Shown: positions 27,229 to 36,190, numbered from the stretch's first letter. The stretch: DNA of 64,000 bases from Chryseolinea serpens (GCF_900129725.1 NZ_FQWQ01000002.1:620001-684000), one strand, 5' to 3'. Numbers and translations: made by a program. Notes: a model not told the origin generated them from the sequence alone.

Positions 27229-28839
27229 TCACTGGGATGGCGTTCGATCGGGAAAATAAACATAGAAGTTTGCTCCTTTTCCGGGTTCACTGTTGGCCGT
27301 GATGAACCCCTGGTGATTCTCAATGATCTTTTTACAAAGGGCCAAACCGATGCCGGTGCCGGCATAGTCCTGCGTGTCTTGCAGGCGTTGAAACATCGTG
27401 AAGATCAAATCCGCATACTTCGGCTCAAAGCCGATCCCGTTGTCGGCGACCAGCACCTCTACATACCGCTGTTCCTGGACATGGTCCGGACGGTTGATGA
27501 TTTGCTCCGTGCCTACAAACCTGGATTGAATGCGAACAACGGGATCACTATTCGTAAACTTTAGCGCATTGCTCACCAGGTTGGAGAATAATTGTTCAAG
27601 TTGTTGGTGATCGCCCCGGATGACCGGCAATTTATCGACCTGCACCGTAGCATTTTTTTCCGCGATCAGCAATTCAAAGTCGGCTTGGACCTGCGTCATG
27701 ATCTCGTTCAGGTCCACATTGACAAACCCGCTATTGCCCCTGGACAAACGGCTATAGTTGAGGACGGATTTGATGAGGTTGGTCATCCGCTCGGCCGAAC
27801 GGTTTATCTTCTCGAAATAGCGACTCACCACCGCCGGGTTGCCTTCATTCTTTTGAATGATCTCCGTGAAGGTCCTGATCTTTCGCAACGGCTCCTGTAA
27901 ATCGTGGGAGGTAACATAGGCAAACTGTTCCAGTTCGCGGTTCCGGTTTTCCAACTCATTGGCATAGGCAACCAGCCTGTCCTCCGCCATTTTCTTCTCG
28001 GTCAGATCGCGGGTCACTTTAGAAAACCCGATCAGTGCACCGGATTTATCGTGGAGCGCGGTGATCACGATATAACCCCAAAAGGTGGAGCCGTCTTTTC
28101 TCACGCGCCATCCTTCATGGTTTGCCCTGCCGTGTGTCCGGGCATAGTCCAGGAGGGTCTCCGGCAATTTTCTTTTTCGATCCTCGGCGGTGTAGAATAC
28201 ATTGAAATTGGATCCGATGATCTCGCTGGAATATCCCTTGATCATCTGGGCGCCGGCATTCCAGTTCACAATGTTGCCCTCCGGGTCGAGGAGAATGATG
28301 GCATAGTCCTGGATCTCGGCGATCATCTGGTGATAGCGTTCCTCGCTAAGGGTCAATTCTGCGTTGAGCGCCTTCAGTCTGTCGGTGGCTTCGTCTTGCT
28401 GGTCCTCGGCGATCTTTCGTTCCGTGAGGTCGCGCGTCACTTTGGAGTACCCGATCACGGCGCCGTCATCGTCGTGCAGGGCGGTGATGGTGATGCTTCC
28501 CCAAAATCGTGTCCCGTCTTTTCTCTTCCGCCACCCCTCCTGCGATGCGCGGCCATTTTCACGCGCGATGCGCAACAGCCTTTCGGGAAGATTATCCTGG
28601 ATGTCTTCGGGCAGATAGAAAATGCTAAAATGTTTTCCGATGACCTCCGATTCCCGGTATTGTTTGATCTTCTCAGCGCCCCGGTTCCAATTTTGAATGA
28701 TGCCATCCGCATCCAAAAGGATGATGGCATAGTCTTCTACTTCGGCGATCATTTTGTGATATCGCTCTTCGCTCTTCCTCAACTGCTCGATCACCTGTTC
28801 AAGGTCCGTCCCCACAGAAGGCGTTTTTGAATTGCTCAT
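27229..28839 (-). CDS. Tandem-PAS sensor histidine kinase (soluble, phytochrome-type HisKA)
   Basis: The 536-residue protein has no TM helix. Two PAS/PAC units (about 20-145 and 160-275) are clearly duplicated copies: each has RYHxMIAE, DYAIILLD, NWN.GA, EGWR.RKDG..FWG and VTRDLTE. HisKA follows with SHDLQEPLRKI (His312), then HATPase_c with N-box VSNALKF, DNGIGF and GTGIGLALCKKI. This H-box form is typical of kinases that work with single-domain Rcp1-like receivers. Such a receiver is encoded just upstream with a 4-bp ATGA overlap, so the pair is a compact phosphorelay module. The signal is cytoplasmic and unknown. Confidence 0.94.
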   Translation of the reverse strand: MSNSKTPSVGTDLEQVIEQLRKSEERYHKMIAEVEDYAIILLDADGIIQNWNRGAEKIKQYRESEVIGKHFSIFYLPEDIQDNLPERLLRIARENGRASQEGWRKRKDGTRFWGSITITALHDDDGAVIGYSKVTRDLTERKIAEDQQDEATDRLKALNAELTLSEERYHQMIAEIQDYAIILLDPEGNIVNWNAGAQMIKGYSSEIIGSNFNVFYTAEDRKRKLPETLLDYARTHGRANHEGWRVRKDGSTFWGYIVITALHDKSGALIGFSKVTRDLTEKKMAEDRLVAYANELENRNRELEQFAYVTSHDLQEPLRKIRTFTEIIQKNEGNPAVVSRYFEKINRSAERMTNLIKSVLNYSRLSRGNSGFVNVDLNEIMTQVQADFELLIAEKNATVQVDKLPVIRGDHQQLEQLFSNLVSNALKFTNSDPVVRIQSRFVGTEQIINRPDHVQEQRYVEVLVADNGIGFEPKYADLIFTMFQRLQDTQDYAGTGIGLALCKKIIENHQGFITANSEPGKGANFYVYFPDRTPSQ

Positions 28840-29228
28840 CGTCCGGCTTGCATTTTAAAAACTTGCATCAATTTTTCTGTCAACAGCGCCAGACCGGGGG
28901 GTTTGACGATGAAGTCTTTTGCGCCAAGGGCTTTACTTTTCTCGATCATGGTTTCGTCCGAAGACGTGGAGTACATAAACACGTCGGCATCCTTCAAGTG
29001 ATCCAATTTTTGGATCTCCTGCAAGCACTCCATACCATTCATCCGCGGCATGTTCATGTCGATGAAGATGTAGTCGGGGATCAAAGGTTTTTTTGCTTTC
29101 AATTTCTCTAATGCCGCTATACCATTGCTCGCCATGACGCATTGGATGTCGCTGTTTATATCCTCCAAGGCCATGGAAAAAATTTCCTGATCATCCTGGT
29201 CATCATCAATAAGCAAGCAGACTATCAT
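28836..29228 (-). CDS. Single-domain response regulator (Rcp1-like), partner of the tandem-PAS kinase
   Basis: The 130-residue receiver has Asp8-Asp9-Asp10, phosphoacceptor Asp57 (YIFIDMNMPRMNG), the switch region (VFMYSTSSDE) and Lys (DFIVKPPGL). It has no output domain. Its stop overlaps the kinase start by 4 bp, so kinase and receiver are translationally coupled, with the receiver first. Residues match the Rcp1 subfamily used by phytochrome-type kinases. Confidence 0.94.
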   Translation of the reverse strand: MIVCLLIDDDQDDQEIFSMALEDINSDIQCVMASNGIAALEKLKAKKPLIPDYIFIDMNMPRMNGMECLQEIQKLDHLKDADVFMYSTSSDETMIEKSKALGAKDFIVKPPGLALLTEKLMQVFKMQAGR

Positions 29229-29571
29229 TTTGTTTAACTGCGCAGGTTAAGAAGTTGAATTTACGCTATTTTGAACGACATCGTTTTAACAATCCTCCTG
29301 GAAGGCCAGGTTTGGGCTGATGTCCGGCCGAAAATCCTTTTGAGACCAACCCAATCCAGGCGGATGGCCAACGCGGAAAAAACAAGGGCTTCGCCGGCAG
29401 GTGCCTGCCTCCTGCAAAAACACCTTGTAAGATACTGAAAATAAACAACTTATGGACAATAGGCCTCCGGCACCTGCACGCACGCCGGCCAATTTGTTCA
29501 GAGGCTTATCAGAAATGGGTTTGGCTTTTTATCTTTAATTCAAACGTATCCCGAACACACCCTCCTATCGC
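29229..29571. other. Divergent intergenic region, 343 bp
   Basis: It separates the receiver-kinase operon (leftward) from the WG-repeat gene (rightward). TATCTTTA about 40 bases before the rightward ATG is one mismatch from the -7 consensus. I see no gene or repeat. Confidence 0.5.
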
Positions 29572-30312
29572 ATGAAGCACAAGATTGCATCACTCCTCCT
29601 GGTTGTGGTCTCCATCGCCCCGGTTGCCGCTCAGAAGAAGTGGCCCATCAAACCGACCTACGACGCCGCCAGCACCTTCACCAACGGCGTGGCGCACGTG
29701 ACGCTGCGCGATAGCCTGTTGTTTATCGACAAGACCGGCAAAGTATTGCGCGGCTATCTCAAGAATGATGTCGGCCCCTTTTCCGACGGCCTCGCCGCCA
29801 TCCGGATGCCGGACACCAAGTATGGCTATCTCGACCTCACGGGCCAACTGGCTATAAAACCCAGGTTTGCCTATGCTCACGACTTTGTGGAGGGCGTGGC
29901 CACGGTGGTTGAAAAGAACCTGATGGGACTGATCGACAAAACGGGAACCTATGTTATCCCCCTCAAATATTTTTCATTGCTCGATCTCTCCGAAGGACTC
30001 ATCGCCGCCCAGAGCGCCACCACCAAAAAGTGGGGCTACATCGACAAGACCGGCAAGACGGTGATCCCCCACCAGTTCAATCAAGGCAATCCCTTTGAAG
30101 GAGGCTATGCGACCGTTTACGATGGCAGCAGCACGCCGAAGACGATCGACAAGACCGGAAAATTTGTAATCCCTCCCCCTGCCAGCGGCAAGCCCTCACC
30201 CCAACTCAAAACCGACCCACGCTTCCCCGGCGCACAAGAAGTGGGCGAGGCATCCGAAGGGTTGATGCCTGCGAAGCGGAATGGAAAGTGGGGGTATGTC
30301 AGCGTGGAGTAG
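29572..30312 (+). CDS. Secreted WG-repeat (KWG) protein
   Basis: The 246-residue protein has a signal peptide ending near VAAQ. About six WG-type repeats follow, with the recurrent pattern FxDGLAxxxxxxKYGYLDLTG / LIDKTGTYVIP / KWGYIDKTGKTVIP / NGKWGYVSVE. WG repeats form a beta-propeller-like binding scaffold of unknown ligand, common in Bacteroidota periplasmic proteins. It is shorter than many family members. It stands alone between signalling genes, so no function can be inferred from context. Confidence 0.88.
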   Translation: MKHKIASLLLVVVSIAPVAAQKKWPIKPTYDAASTFTNGVAHVTLRDSLLFIDKTGKVLRGYLKNDVGPFSDGLAAIRMPDTKYGYLDLTGQLAIKPRFAYAHDFVEGVATVVEKNLMGLIDKTGTYVIPLKYFSLLDLSEGLIAAQSATTKKWGYIDKTGKTVIPHQFNQGNPFEGGYATVYDGSSTPKTIDKTGKFVIPPPASGKPSPQLKTDPRFPGAQEVGEASEGLMPAKRNGKWGYVSVE

Positions 30313-30530
30313 CGCGCTGCCTCCGGAGTTTATTTCAAATTTGCTATGGGCCCTTATGCCCCTCGTTGCCCCTGATGAACGCCAGACCGTCACGCAGATT
30401 TAGGGTGGTGTCGCACTTTTATTTACAGAATCCTTCAGAAATAACGAAATTCCTCTGTACCTTGTAGTTGGACTACGCACCTATGCATTTTTTCGACTCT
30501 ACTCAAAAGTCCTATCAGACAATCACCTTA

Positions 30531-30944
30531 ATGAAAAGAACAATTCTTCTGGTCGATGACGATCCATTTTTTAGGTTCATGCACGAACGGTTATTGTTGG
30601 CGGTGAGACCGGATTTTGAAATACGCATGACCGAAGACGGCGCCCAAGCCCTCCAGGACATCCACGCCTGCATCGCCGGCGAACGCAATCTTCCCGACTA
30701 CATTCTCCTGGACTCCGAGATGCCGGGGATGAATGGAAAAGAATTTTTGGAAGCTTTCAGGACGTTGATTTTTCCGGGGAAAGAAAATATTCAGATCGTG
30801 CTCGTGAGTACTTCGGCGGATCCCATTCCGCTTTCAGGATATGAACAGTATAAGATCATGTCGTTCACCAAGCCTATACGTATCGATCAGTTGAAGGAGA
30901 TCATTTTTCCGGAGCCCATGGTGCATGCGATGAAGAAGCATTAA
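30531..30944 (+). CDS. Single-domain response regulator (CheY-like)
   Basis: The 137-residue receiver starts at MKRTILLVDDDPFF; an in-frame ATG 63 bases upstream would add an unlikely extension. Acidic residues are at 9-11, phosphoacceptor Asp61 is in YILLDSEMPGMNG, the switch is VLVSTSAD, and the conserved Lys is in SFTKPIRI. There is no output domain and no kinase in the operon. It is the third lone receiver in 12 kb, with orphan kinase candidates at 20.2-21.8 kb. Confidence 0.9.
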   Translation: MKRTILLVDDDPFFRFMHERLLLAVRPDFEIRMTEDGAQALQDIHACIAGERNLPDYILLDSEMPGMNGKEFLEAFRTLIFPGKENIQIVLVSTSADPIPLSGYEQYKIMSFTKPIRIDQLKEIIFPEPMVHAMKKH

Positions 30945-31060
30945 CGATCCAATTCCAGACGCAGCCCCCATACGTCGGGCCATCCTTCCTACTTGACCGT
31001 CTGTCGACAGCCAACTTTCAAATCACAGTGATAGGGTCGTCAATTTTCCATCACTGAGTT

Positions 31061-31077
31061 CACGGTGTATAACCGTG
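31061..31077. promoter_or_regulatory. Perfect hairpin upstream of the sulfatase gene
   Basis: CACGGT-GTATA-ACCGTG forms a 6-bp stem followed by TTT. It lies about 75 bases before the sulfatase ATG and 115 bases after the receiver stop. It could be a weak terminator or an operator. Confidence 0.3.
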
Positions 31078-31152
31078 TTTCACTGTTTCGGCATTCGAAA
31101 GCATGCTAATTCGCATTGGGTTTAATCCGGCAAAACCTTAAACCCAAAGCGT

Positions 31153-32793
31153 ATGACGGACAAGAAAAGGAACCTTTTAAAAAAAACAAGTTCAGCATCG
31201 TTGTGGTTGGCCATCATGGTCACGTTCATAACTCTGCAGGCATCCTATGCTCAGAAGAAACCCAACATCGTAGTGATCTGGGGCGACGACATAGGAATTT
31301 GGAATGTGGGTGCCTACACCCACGGCATGATGGGGCGCACGCCGAACATTGATCGCATCGCCCGGGAAGGCGCCATCTTCACCGATCACTACGGTCAGCC
31401 TAGCTGCACGGCGGGTCGCGTGGCCTTTATTACCGGACAGCTTCCGATACGCTCGGGGATGACCACCATTGGCATACCGGGGTCGTCGCTCGGCATTCAA
31501 AAAGAAGATCCCACGCTGGCCGAAGTTTTGAAAGCCCAGGGGTATGCCACGGCTCAATTTGGCAAGAACCATTTGGGCGACCGTAACGAATTTCTTCCCA
31601 CCGTGCATGGGTTTGACGAATGGTTTGGAAATCTCTATCACCTCAACGCCGAAGAAGAACCGGAAGAATTGGACTATCCCGGTCAAAAAAATCCCGACTA
31701 CACAAAGAAAGTAGGACCGCGCGGCGTGCTGCACGCCTGGGCTACCACCACCGACGATGCCACCGTTGAGCCCAAATGGGGCAAAATAGGAAAACAAAAA
31801 ATAGAAAACACCGGCATGCTCACCCGCAAGCGCATGGAGACTTTTGACAGCGAGGTACTGGGCCACACGTTGACCTGGATGGACAAACAAAAAGGCGGCG
31901 GCAAACCGATGTTCCTGTGGTTCAATTCTACGGCGACGCACATCTGGAGCCACTCGCCCCAAAAATACATTCAGTTGGCGGTCGATGAAGGCCGCGCCGA
32001 ATCGGATGTGTACCGCGCAAAAATGATCGAACACGACGAGCACGTCGGCAAGATCCTGGACAAAATCAAGGAGATGGGCATTGAGGACAATACGCTCGTG
32101 ATCTACTCCACCGACAATGGAAATGAATTGATCATGTGGCCCGACGGTGGCTACTCTCCTTTCCGGGGCGAAAAAGGAACAACCTGGGAAGGCGGCGTGC
32201 GCGTACCTTGCCTGATCAAGTATCCGGGCGTGATAAAACCGGGCTCCGAATTCAACGGCATCCAAAGTCATGAAGACCTGTTCGTTACCCTCGCAGCCAT
32301 AGCCGGACTACCCAATCTGAAAAAAGATTTGCTTACGGGCGTCAAGCTGGGCAACACTACCTATAAGGTGCACCTGGACGGCTACAATCAACTCGACTAT
32401 TGGAGCGGCAAATCAGATAAGTCTGCACGAAAGGAGATCTTTTATTATGATGAGACCGATCTGATGGCGATTCGCGTGGAGGGCTGGAAGATGCACATCG
32501 GTGTGAAATATGATGGCCTTTGGTGGAACACGAAACGATATCCCAGCGTACCTTATATCTTTAACTTGTTAATGGACCCCATGGAAAAAATGGATCCCGA
32601 AAGTCATGAGTGGGGATACATCGGAAGAAAATTTGTGGGCGAGAAATTGTGGGTTCCCACGGCCGCGCAACCCTTCCTGATGGAACACCTCAAAAGTTTC
32701 GCCGACTATCCACCGCGACAAAGAGCCGAATCGCTCAGTGCTCAGAAAGCGGTTCAGGCGGCGATGGATCAACTGAATAAAAATCACAATTAA
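31153..32793 (+). CDS. Secreted sulfatase (type I, formylglycine-dependent)
   Basis: The 546-residue protein has a signal peptide (cleavage near SYAQ) and the sulfatase N-terminus PNIVVIWGDD with metal-binding Asp45-Asp46. The formylglycine motif is C-T-A-G-R (Cys85), the C-x-A/P-x-R form that a sulfatase-modifying enzyme converts. Other landmarks are GKNHLGDRNEFLPTVHGFDEWFG and YSTDNGNE with SPFRGEKGTTWEGGVRVP, all typical of S1 sulfatases. It would remove sulfate from a carbohydrate or aryl ester in the periplasm. No maturation enzyme is in the window. It is monocistronic, with a strong terminator. Confidence 0.95.
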   Translation: MTDKKRNLLKKTSSASLWLAIMVTFITLQASYAQKKPNIVVIWGDDIGIWNVGAYTHGMMGRTPNIDRIAREGAIFTDHYGQPSCTAGRVAFITGQLPIRSGMTTIGIPGSSLGIQKEDPTLAEVLKAQGYATAQFGKNHLGDRNEFLPTVHGFDEWFGNLYHLNAEEEPEELDYPGQKNPDYTKKVGPRGVLHAWATTTDDATVEPKWGKIGKQKIENTGMLTRKRMETFDSEVLGHTLTWMDKQKGGGKPMFLWFNSTATHIWSHSPQKYIQLAVDEGRAESDVYRAKMIEHDEHVGKILDKIKEMGIEDNTLVIYSTDNGNELIMWPDGGYSPFRGEKGTTWEGGVRVPCLIKYPGVIKPGSEFNGIQSHEDLFVTLAAIAGLPNLKKDLLTGVKLGNTTYKVHLDGYNQLDYWSGKSDKSARKEIFYYDETDLMAIRVEGWKMHIGVKYDGLWWNTKRYPSVPYIFNLLMDPMEKMDPESHEWGYIGRKFVGEKLWVPTAAQPFLMEHLKSFADYPPRQRAESLSAQKAVQAAMDQLNKNHN

Positions 32794-32839
32794 AAAAGTG
32801 CCTGCGGATCGGTGCGCTTAAAAAATAGACACTTGTCAC

Positions 32840-32884
32840 AAAAGATTCATGTGCCCGCAACAAAACCGGGAACATGAATCTTTT
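32840..32884 (+). terminator. Terminator downstream of the sulfatase gene
   Basis: Perfect 13-bp arms (AAAAGATTCATGT and ACATGAATCTTTT) with an inner CCCG/CGGG pair start 46 bases after the stop and end in four T. The A/T symmetry suggests it can act in both directions. Confidence 0.8.
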
Positions 32885-33232
32885 CCTCGGCGCGACCGCA
32901 GAACGCCATCACATCTGCCGTTAGCATAATACATCACAAACCTCCAATGGCTTTCGCCATTCATCATGAACGATCCACTCGACAAACCCCTGAGCAGCTA
33001 CATGATCAAATCGATGCCCGGAGTCCTCTTTGGCCTTCGCCAATGGCAATCCGATAAAGCCCGCTAGGGATTGCGACGTTGTTCCGTTAATTTCCATAAA
33101 GCCTTTAAACAAGACGGTGATAAAAGTTTTGGCAAGGGCCGGGAATATTTGCCTGGGTCGGGTTGTCTAATGACAAACAAACTTCAAAATCCTGTCCAAA
33201 GGGGCCTCCAAATGCGGAAAAACCACATAACC
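32885..33232. other. Intergenic region upstream of the DUF3500 gene, 348 bp
   Basis: A 58-codon leftward open frame (33097 to 32921, starting MEINGTTSQSLAGF) has a protein-like composition and could be a gene remnant, but I do not recognise it. No exact promoter element was seen. Confidence 0.35.
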
Positions 33233-34333
33233 ATGAAAATAGGAAACTCCAGAAAACTCATTCCTTTCCTCCTGCTGATCGCCGCTATGTCATCTATTCA
33301 AGTCTGCTATGGACAGGGCTTGACCACCATCGTTGCCGCGACCAATAACTTCTTAAAAACCCTGAACCCTGAAGAACTCAAGGCCACCCAATTTTCTTTC
33401 ACCGATAGTCTCCGCATCAAATGGTCGAACTTCCCCGTGGGCATGGTTCCCCGGGCTGGGATCCGCTATGGCACGCTGGGTGACCAAAGCCGCGTGGCCT
33501 TTCACGACATGCTCTCCACCTTTCTCAGCTCGCAAGGCTATCTGAAGGTGACGGGCATCATGCAGCTCGACGACATTCTCAACATTCTGTCACAACAAGC
33601 CTTCGACCAGGGGAAGATGAGCGCCGGCCAGTTGAAGAACATCCTGGAGAAACTGGGCTGGGGTTATGACAATTACTTCATCTCCATTTGGGGCACACCG
33701 AATGAAAAGGAACCTTGGGGTTTCAGCTTAGGAGGTCATCACATGGCATTGAGTTTGACCATGCGGGGCAAAGACATTTCCTTCACACCGATGTTTGTGG
33801 GAACGGACCCTGCGCAAATTCAGACCGCGAAGTATGCCGGGTGGCGTGTACTCAGCAAGGAAGAGGACTATGGATTTCTGTTGCTCGGCTTTCTCTCCAA
33901 AGCGCAAAAGGCCAAAGCCATTCTCACGCAAGCCACACCAAAAGATATCATCACCAACCCCGAGAGCAGCCAACGCATCACGACATATTCCGGCATCGCA
34001 GCAAAGGAATTCAACGCCGACCAACTGGAAGTTTTCAAGATCCTGATCCAGGAATACCTGCACAATTTTGAACACGACGTCGCGCATGGATTGTATGATA
34101 AAATTGTAAAGACCGGATTCGACAAAGTGTACTTTGCCTGGATCGGCGGCGAGCAAAGACACACGCCGCATTATTACATCATCAACGGTCCCGACTTCCT
34201 GATCGAGTATGACAACGTGGGTTTTCAAAACGACGGGAATCATATTCACGCCATCTTGCGGCAAAAGGACAATGACTTTGGTTCGGACATTTTAAAGGAT
34301 CACTATTTGAACAGCGACCACCACAAGAAATAA
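33233..34333 (+). CDS. DUF3500 family secreted protein
   Basis: The start at MKIGNSRKLIPFLLLIAAMS gives a 366-residue protein with a normal signal peptide ending near CYGQ; an upstream start would bury the signal. Family landmarks are WSNFPVGMVPRAGIRYGTLGDQSR, WGFSLGGHHMALSLT, the segment ending TPMFVGTDPAQI, and a C-terminal YFAWIGGEQRHTPHYYIINGPDFLIEYDN with HIHAILR. The several His residues (GGHHM, RHTPHYY, NHIHAI) suggest a metal site. The family is common in Bacteroidota and its function is unknown. It ends 32 bp before an ECF sigma gene on the same strand and may share its transcript. Confidence 0.85.
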   Translation: MKIGNSRKLIPFLLLIAAMSSIQVCYGQGLTTIVAATNNFLKTLNPEELKATQFSFTDSLRIKWSNFPVGMVPRAGIRYGTLGDQSRVAFHDMLSTFLSSQGYLKVTGIMQLDDILNILSQQAFDQGKMSAGQLKNILEKLGWGYDNYFISIWGTPNEKEPWGFSLGGHHMALSLTMRGKDISFTPMFVGTDPAQIQTAKYAGWRVLSKEEDYGFLLLGFLSKAQKAKAILTQATPKDIITNPESSQRITTYSGIAAKEFNADQLEVFKILIQEYLHNFEHDVAHGLYDKIVKTGFDKVYFAWIGGEQRHTPHYYIINGPDFLIEYDNVGFQNDGNHIHAILRQKDNDFGSDILKDHYLNSDHHKK

Positions 34334-34365
34334 TCCGCGAAGGAAAATATCCGGGCCGTCAGAAA

Positions 34366-34908
34366 ATGGAGCAACACAAAGGAGACATTCAACTGATCGA
34401 AGACGCCAGAAATGGCGACATGACGGCTTTTCGAACGATCGTTGAACGACACGAAGCCAGCGTGGCCGGTGTTGTGAAAGGCATCCTGGGCGACACGCCG
34501 GAGGCGGCCGATGTGGGGCAGGAAGTGTTTATCAGGCTTTTTGAATCGTTGGGAAAATTCAGAGGTGAGGCATCGCTTTCGACCTATGTCACGCGGATTG
34601 CCATCAACCTGTCGCTCAACGAGAGCAAGAAGCGGAAACGGAAGTTCAAATTGTTTGGCCCTTTGAAAGAAGGAGAAAATACCAGCGCAGAAGAATCCAC
34701 GGTCGACTTGAAAGAGATGCTCTATCACGAGCTTCATCAACTGGACCCCGAGTTTCAAGCGGTGGTGACGTTGAGAATGATCGAAGGCTATTCCATCCAG
34801 GAAACGGCAGTTGTATTGGAGATCCCGGTCGGCACGGTGATGTCGAGACTTTACCGGGCACAGAAAAAATTGAAACAAGTAATCGCCAGAAAGGAAGGTT
34901 ATGAATAA
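34366..34908 (+). CDS. ECF RNA polymerase sigma factor
   Basis: The 180-residue protein has region 2 (DVGQEVFIRLFESLGKFRGE with STYVTRIAINLSLN) and region 4 (LDPEFQAVVTLRMIEGYSIQ then VLEIPVGTVMSRLYRAQKKL), the two-domain layout of group-4 sigma factors. Its gene overlaps the next gene by 8 bp. That next gene encodes a small single-TM protein of anti-sigma shape, and a CnrR/Spy-like sensor follows it. The set resembles metal- or envelope-stress ECF modules such as Cnr rather than the FecI type. Confidence 0.95.
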   Translation: MEQHKGDIQLIEDARNGDMTAFRTIVERHEASVAGVVKGILGDTPEAADVGQEVFIRLFESLGKFRGEASLSTYVTRIAINLSLNESKKRKRKFKLFGPLKEGENTSAEESTVDLKEMLYHELHQLDPEFQAVVTLRMIEGYSIQETAVVLEIPVGTVMSRLYRAQKKLKQVIARKEGYE

Positions 34909-35326
34909 ACAAGAAACGGAAGACCTCTATATTCTATCGCTGGACCAAAAGCTGGCTCCTGCCGATGAAGAACGATTGCTGACCGCCCTTCGAGAACACC
35001 CCGACTGGGCCCGGTCGCTCCTGCAACATAAAACCGCGCGGGAACTTCTTCGGGCGAGCAGCCCGGCCACGTTCGGGCCGTACTTCACCGCGAAGCTGAT
35101 CCACAAAATTCAGAACACCGGTGTGGTCATCGACCGGCAGCTCTTTGGCATGTTCAAAAAATTTCAGCTTGCCGCGGTCGGTGTAGTGGTGGCGTTGCTC
35201 ATCCTGAACGTGGCGCTCGCGGAACAAGGCAGTTGGAAGTCGGTGCTGGGCATTGAAGAAGACGCCACCACCCCAGTGGAGCAACAAGTGCCCTTTGATT
35301 TTTATGAAACATTAAATAATCTATAA
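34901..35326 (+). CDS. Putative anti-sigma factor with one TM helix
   Basis: The 141-residue protein has a cytoplasmic helical domain (about 1-86), one TM helix (about 89-107, LAAVGVVVALLILNVALA) and a short periplasmic tail. The N-terminal part (QKLAPADEERLLTALREHPD) resembles anti-sigma domains that clamp an ECF sigma factor, though no zinc motif is visible. The 8-bp overlap with the sigma gene and the one-base junction with the next gene (TAA directly followed by ATG) point to tight co-expression. The function is inferred mainly from context. Confidence 0.75.
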   Translation: MNKQETEDLYILSLDQKLAPADEERLLTALREHPDWARSLLQHKTARELLRASSPATFGPYFTAKLIHKIQNTGVVIDRQLFGMFKKFQLAAVGVVVALLILNVALAEQGSWKSVLGIEEDATTPVEQQVPFDFYETLNNL

Positions 35327-35746
35327 ATGACAACGGAACGTATTAAATCCATCGGAATTTTGGTGGCCACGCTTATCATCGGCGTCTTCCTCGGCCTGCT
35401 TGTGCCGGGCCTCTTTCACAAATTCGACCGGCGGCATGGCATGGAACGCGGCCCCATGCCCGAACGAAAGGGCGACTGGTTTGTCCACACCCTCCACCGG
35501 ATTGTGCAACCCACCAGCGAACAAGAAGCAAAATTCAAACCCGTGGCGTCCTGGGCTGCCGCGCGACTCGACTCCATCGAGCAATTGGCAAACGCCGAAG
35601 CCAAACGTGTGTTGGACTCCGTGAAGACGCAACTCCACCCCATCGTCACCGAAGAGCAATGGAGCCGGCTCGAGAAATTCGACGAACAGGCAAAAGAAAA
35701 ATGGCATGGCCGCGGCCCCCGGGGCGGCAGAGGAAGGAGAGACTAG
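35327..35746 (+). CDS. CnrR/Spy-like periplasmic sensor protein
   Basis: The 139-residue protein has an N-terminal TM/signal helix (about 8-30, SIGILVATLIIGVFLGLLVP). Its periplasmic domain is helical: LHRIVQPTSEQEAKFKPV, then a long helix DSIEQLANAEAKRVLDSVK and LHPIVTEEQWSRLEKFDEQA. This two-helix-hook pattern matches the CnrR/ZraP/Spy group (periplasmic heavy-metal sensors or chaperones). The tail is Gly/Arg-rich (HGRGPRGGRGRRD), and His and Met residues near the membrane (RRHGMERGPMPER) could bind metal. As third gene of the sigma/anti-sigma operon it is the likely signal receiver. Confidence 0.75.
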   Translation: MTTERIKSIGILVATLIIGVFLGLLVPGLFHKFDRRHGMERGPMPERKGDWFVHTLHRIVQPTSEQEAKFKPVASWAAARLDSIEQLANAEAKRVLDSVKTQLHPIVTEEQWSRLEKFDEQAKEKWHGRGPRGGRGRRD

Positions 35747-35765
35747 AAGACTATCCTAATCCCCT

Positions 35766-36137
35766 ATGAAACCCTCTCAACATCCGATCAAGATCCTGTT
35801 TATCGCCTCCGTCCTGCTGTTGGTGTTCACCGTCACCTCGCTTATCATCAACACAAACCAAACGATGGAAAAAACAGCCGACTTCATGAAAAGAGAACTC
35901 AGCGGCGTGCTGGTGGCGGTTAAGGATATTCATCGCGGGAGTTCGTCCGTCACCATTAAGCAACACCCGACGGGGGAACTCCTTGAGTACAATTTAGAGA
36001 TCAGTAAATTTCTTCGCGAAAACGACATTCGGGAACGCGACTCCATCAGCAAGAACGCCAATAGCGGCACCATCATTTTTTATAAGGCGGACGAGCGTGG
36101 TGTTTATGCAAAATGTTGTGAACTCGAATACGATTGA
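35766..36137 (+). CDS. Membrane-anchored hypothetical protein (123 aa)
   Basis: An N-terminal TM or uncleaved signal helix (about 8-28, IKILFIASVLLLVFTVTSLI) precedes a small beta-rich domain (GVLVAVKDIHRGSSSVTIKQ, then SGTIIFYKADERGVYAKCCE). A CC pair lies near the C-terminus. It begins 19 bases after the sensor gene and is probably the last gene of the sigma operon. I do not recognise the family. Confidence 0.7.
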   Translation: MKPSQHPIKILFIASVLLLVFTVTSLIINTNQTMEKTADFMKRELSGVLVAVKDIHRGSSSVTIKQHPTGELLEYNLEISKFLRENDIRERDSISKNANSGTIIFYKADERGVYAKCCELEYD

Positions 36138-36190
36138 TCATGACCCTGTTCATCTTTCATGGTATCGAAGCCCACGTGAGCAGACATCAT

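Noticed and set aside
27159-27263. 34-codon leftward frame overlapping the 3' end of the tandem-PAS kinase gene
   Set aside because: It overlaps the kinase in another frame and has no independent support.
32921-33097. 58-codon leftward frame between the sulfatase and DUF3500 genes
   Set aside because: It has an ATG but no recognisable family or promoter; possibly a remnant, not certain enough to call.
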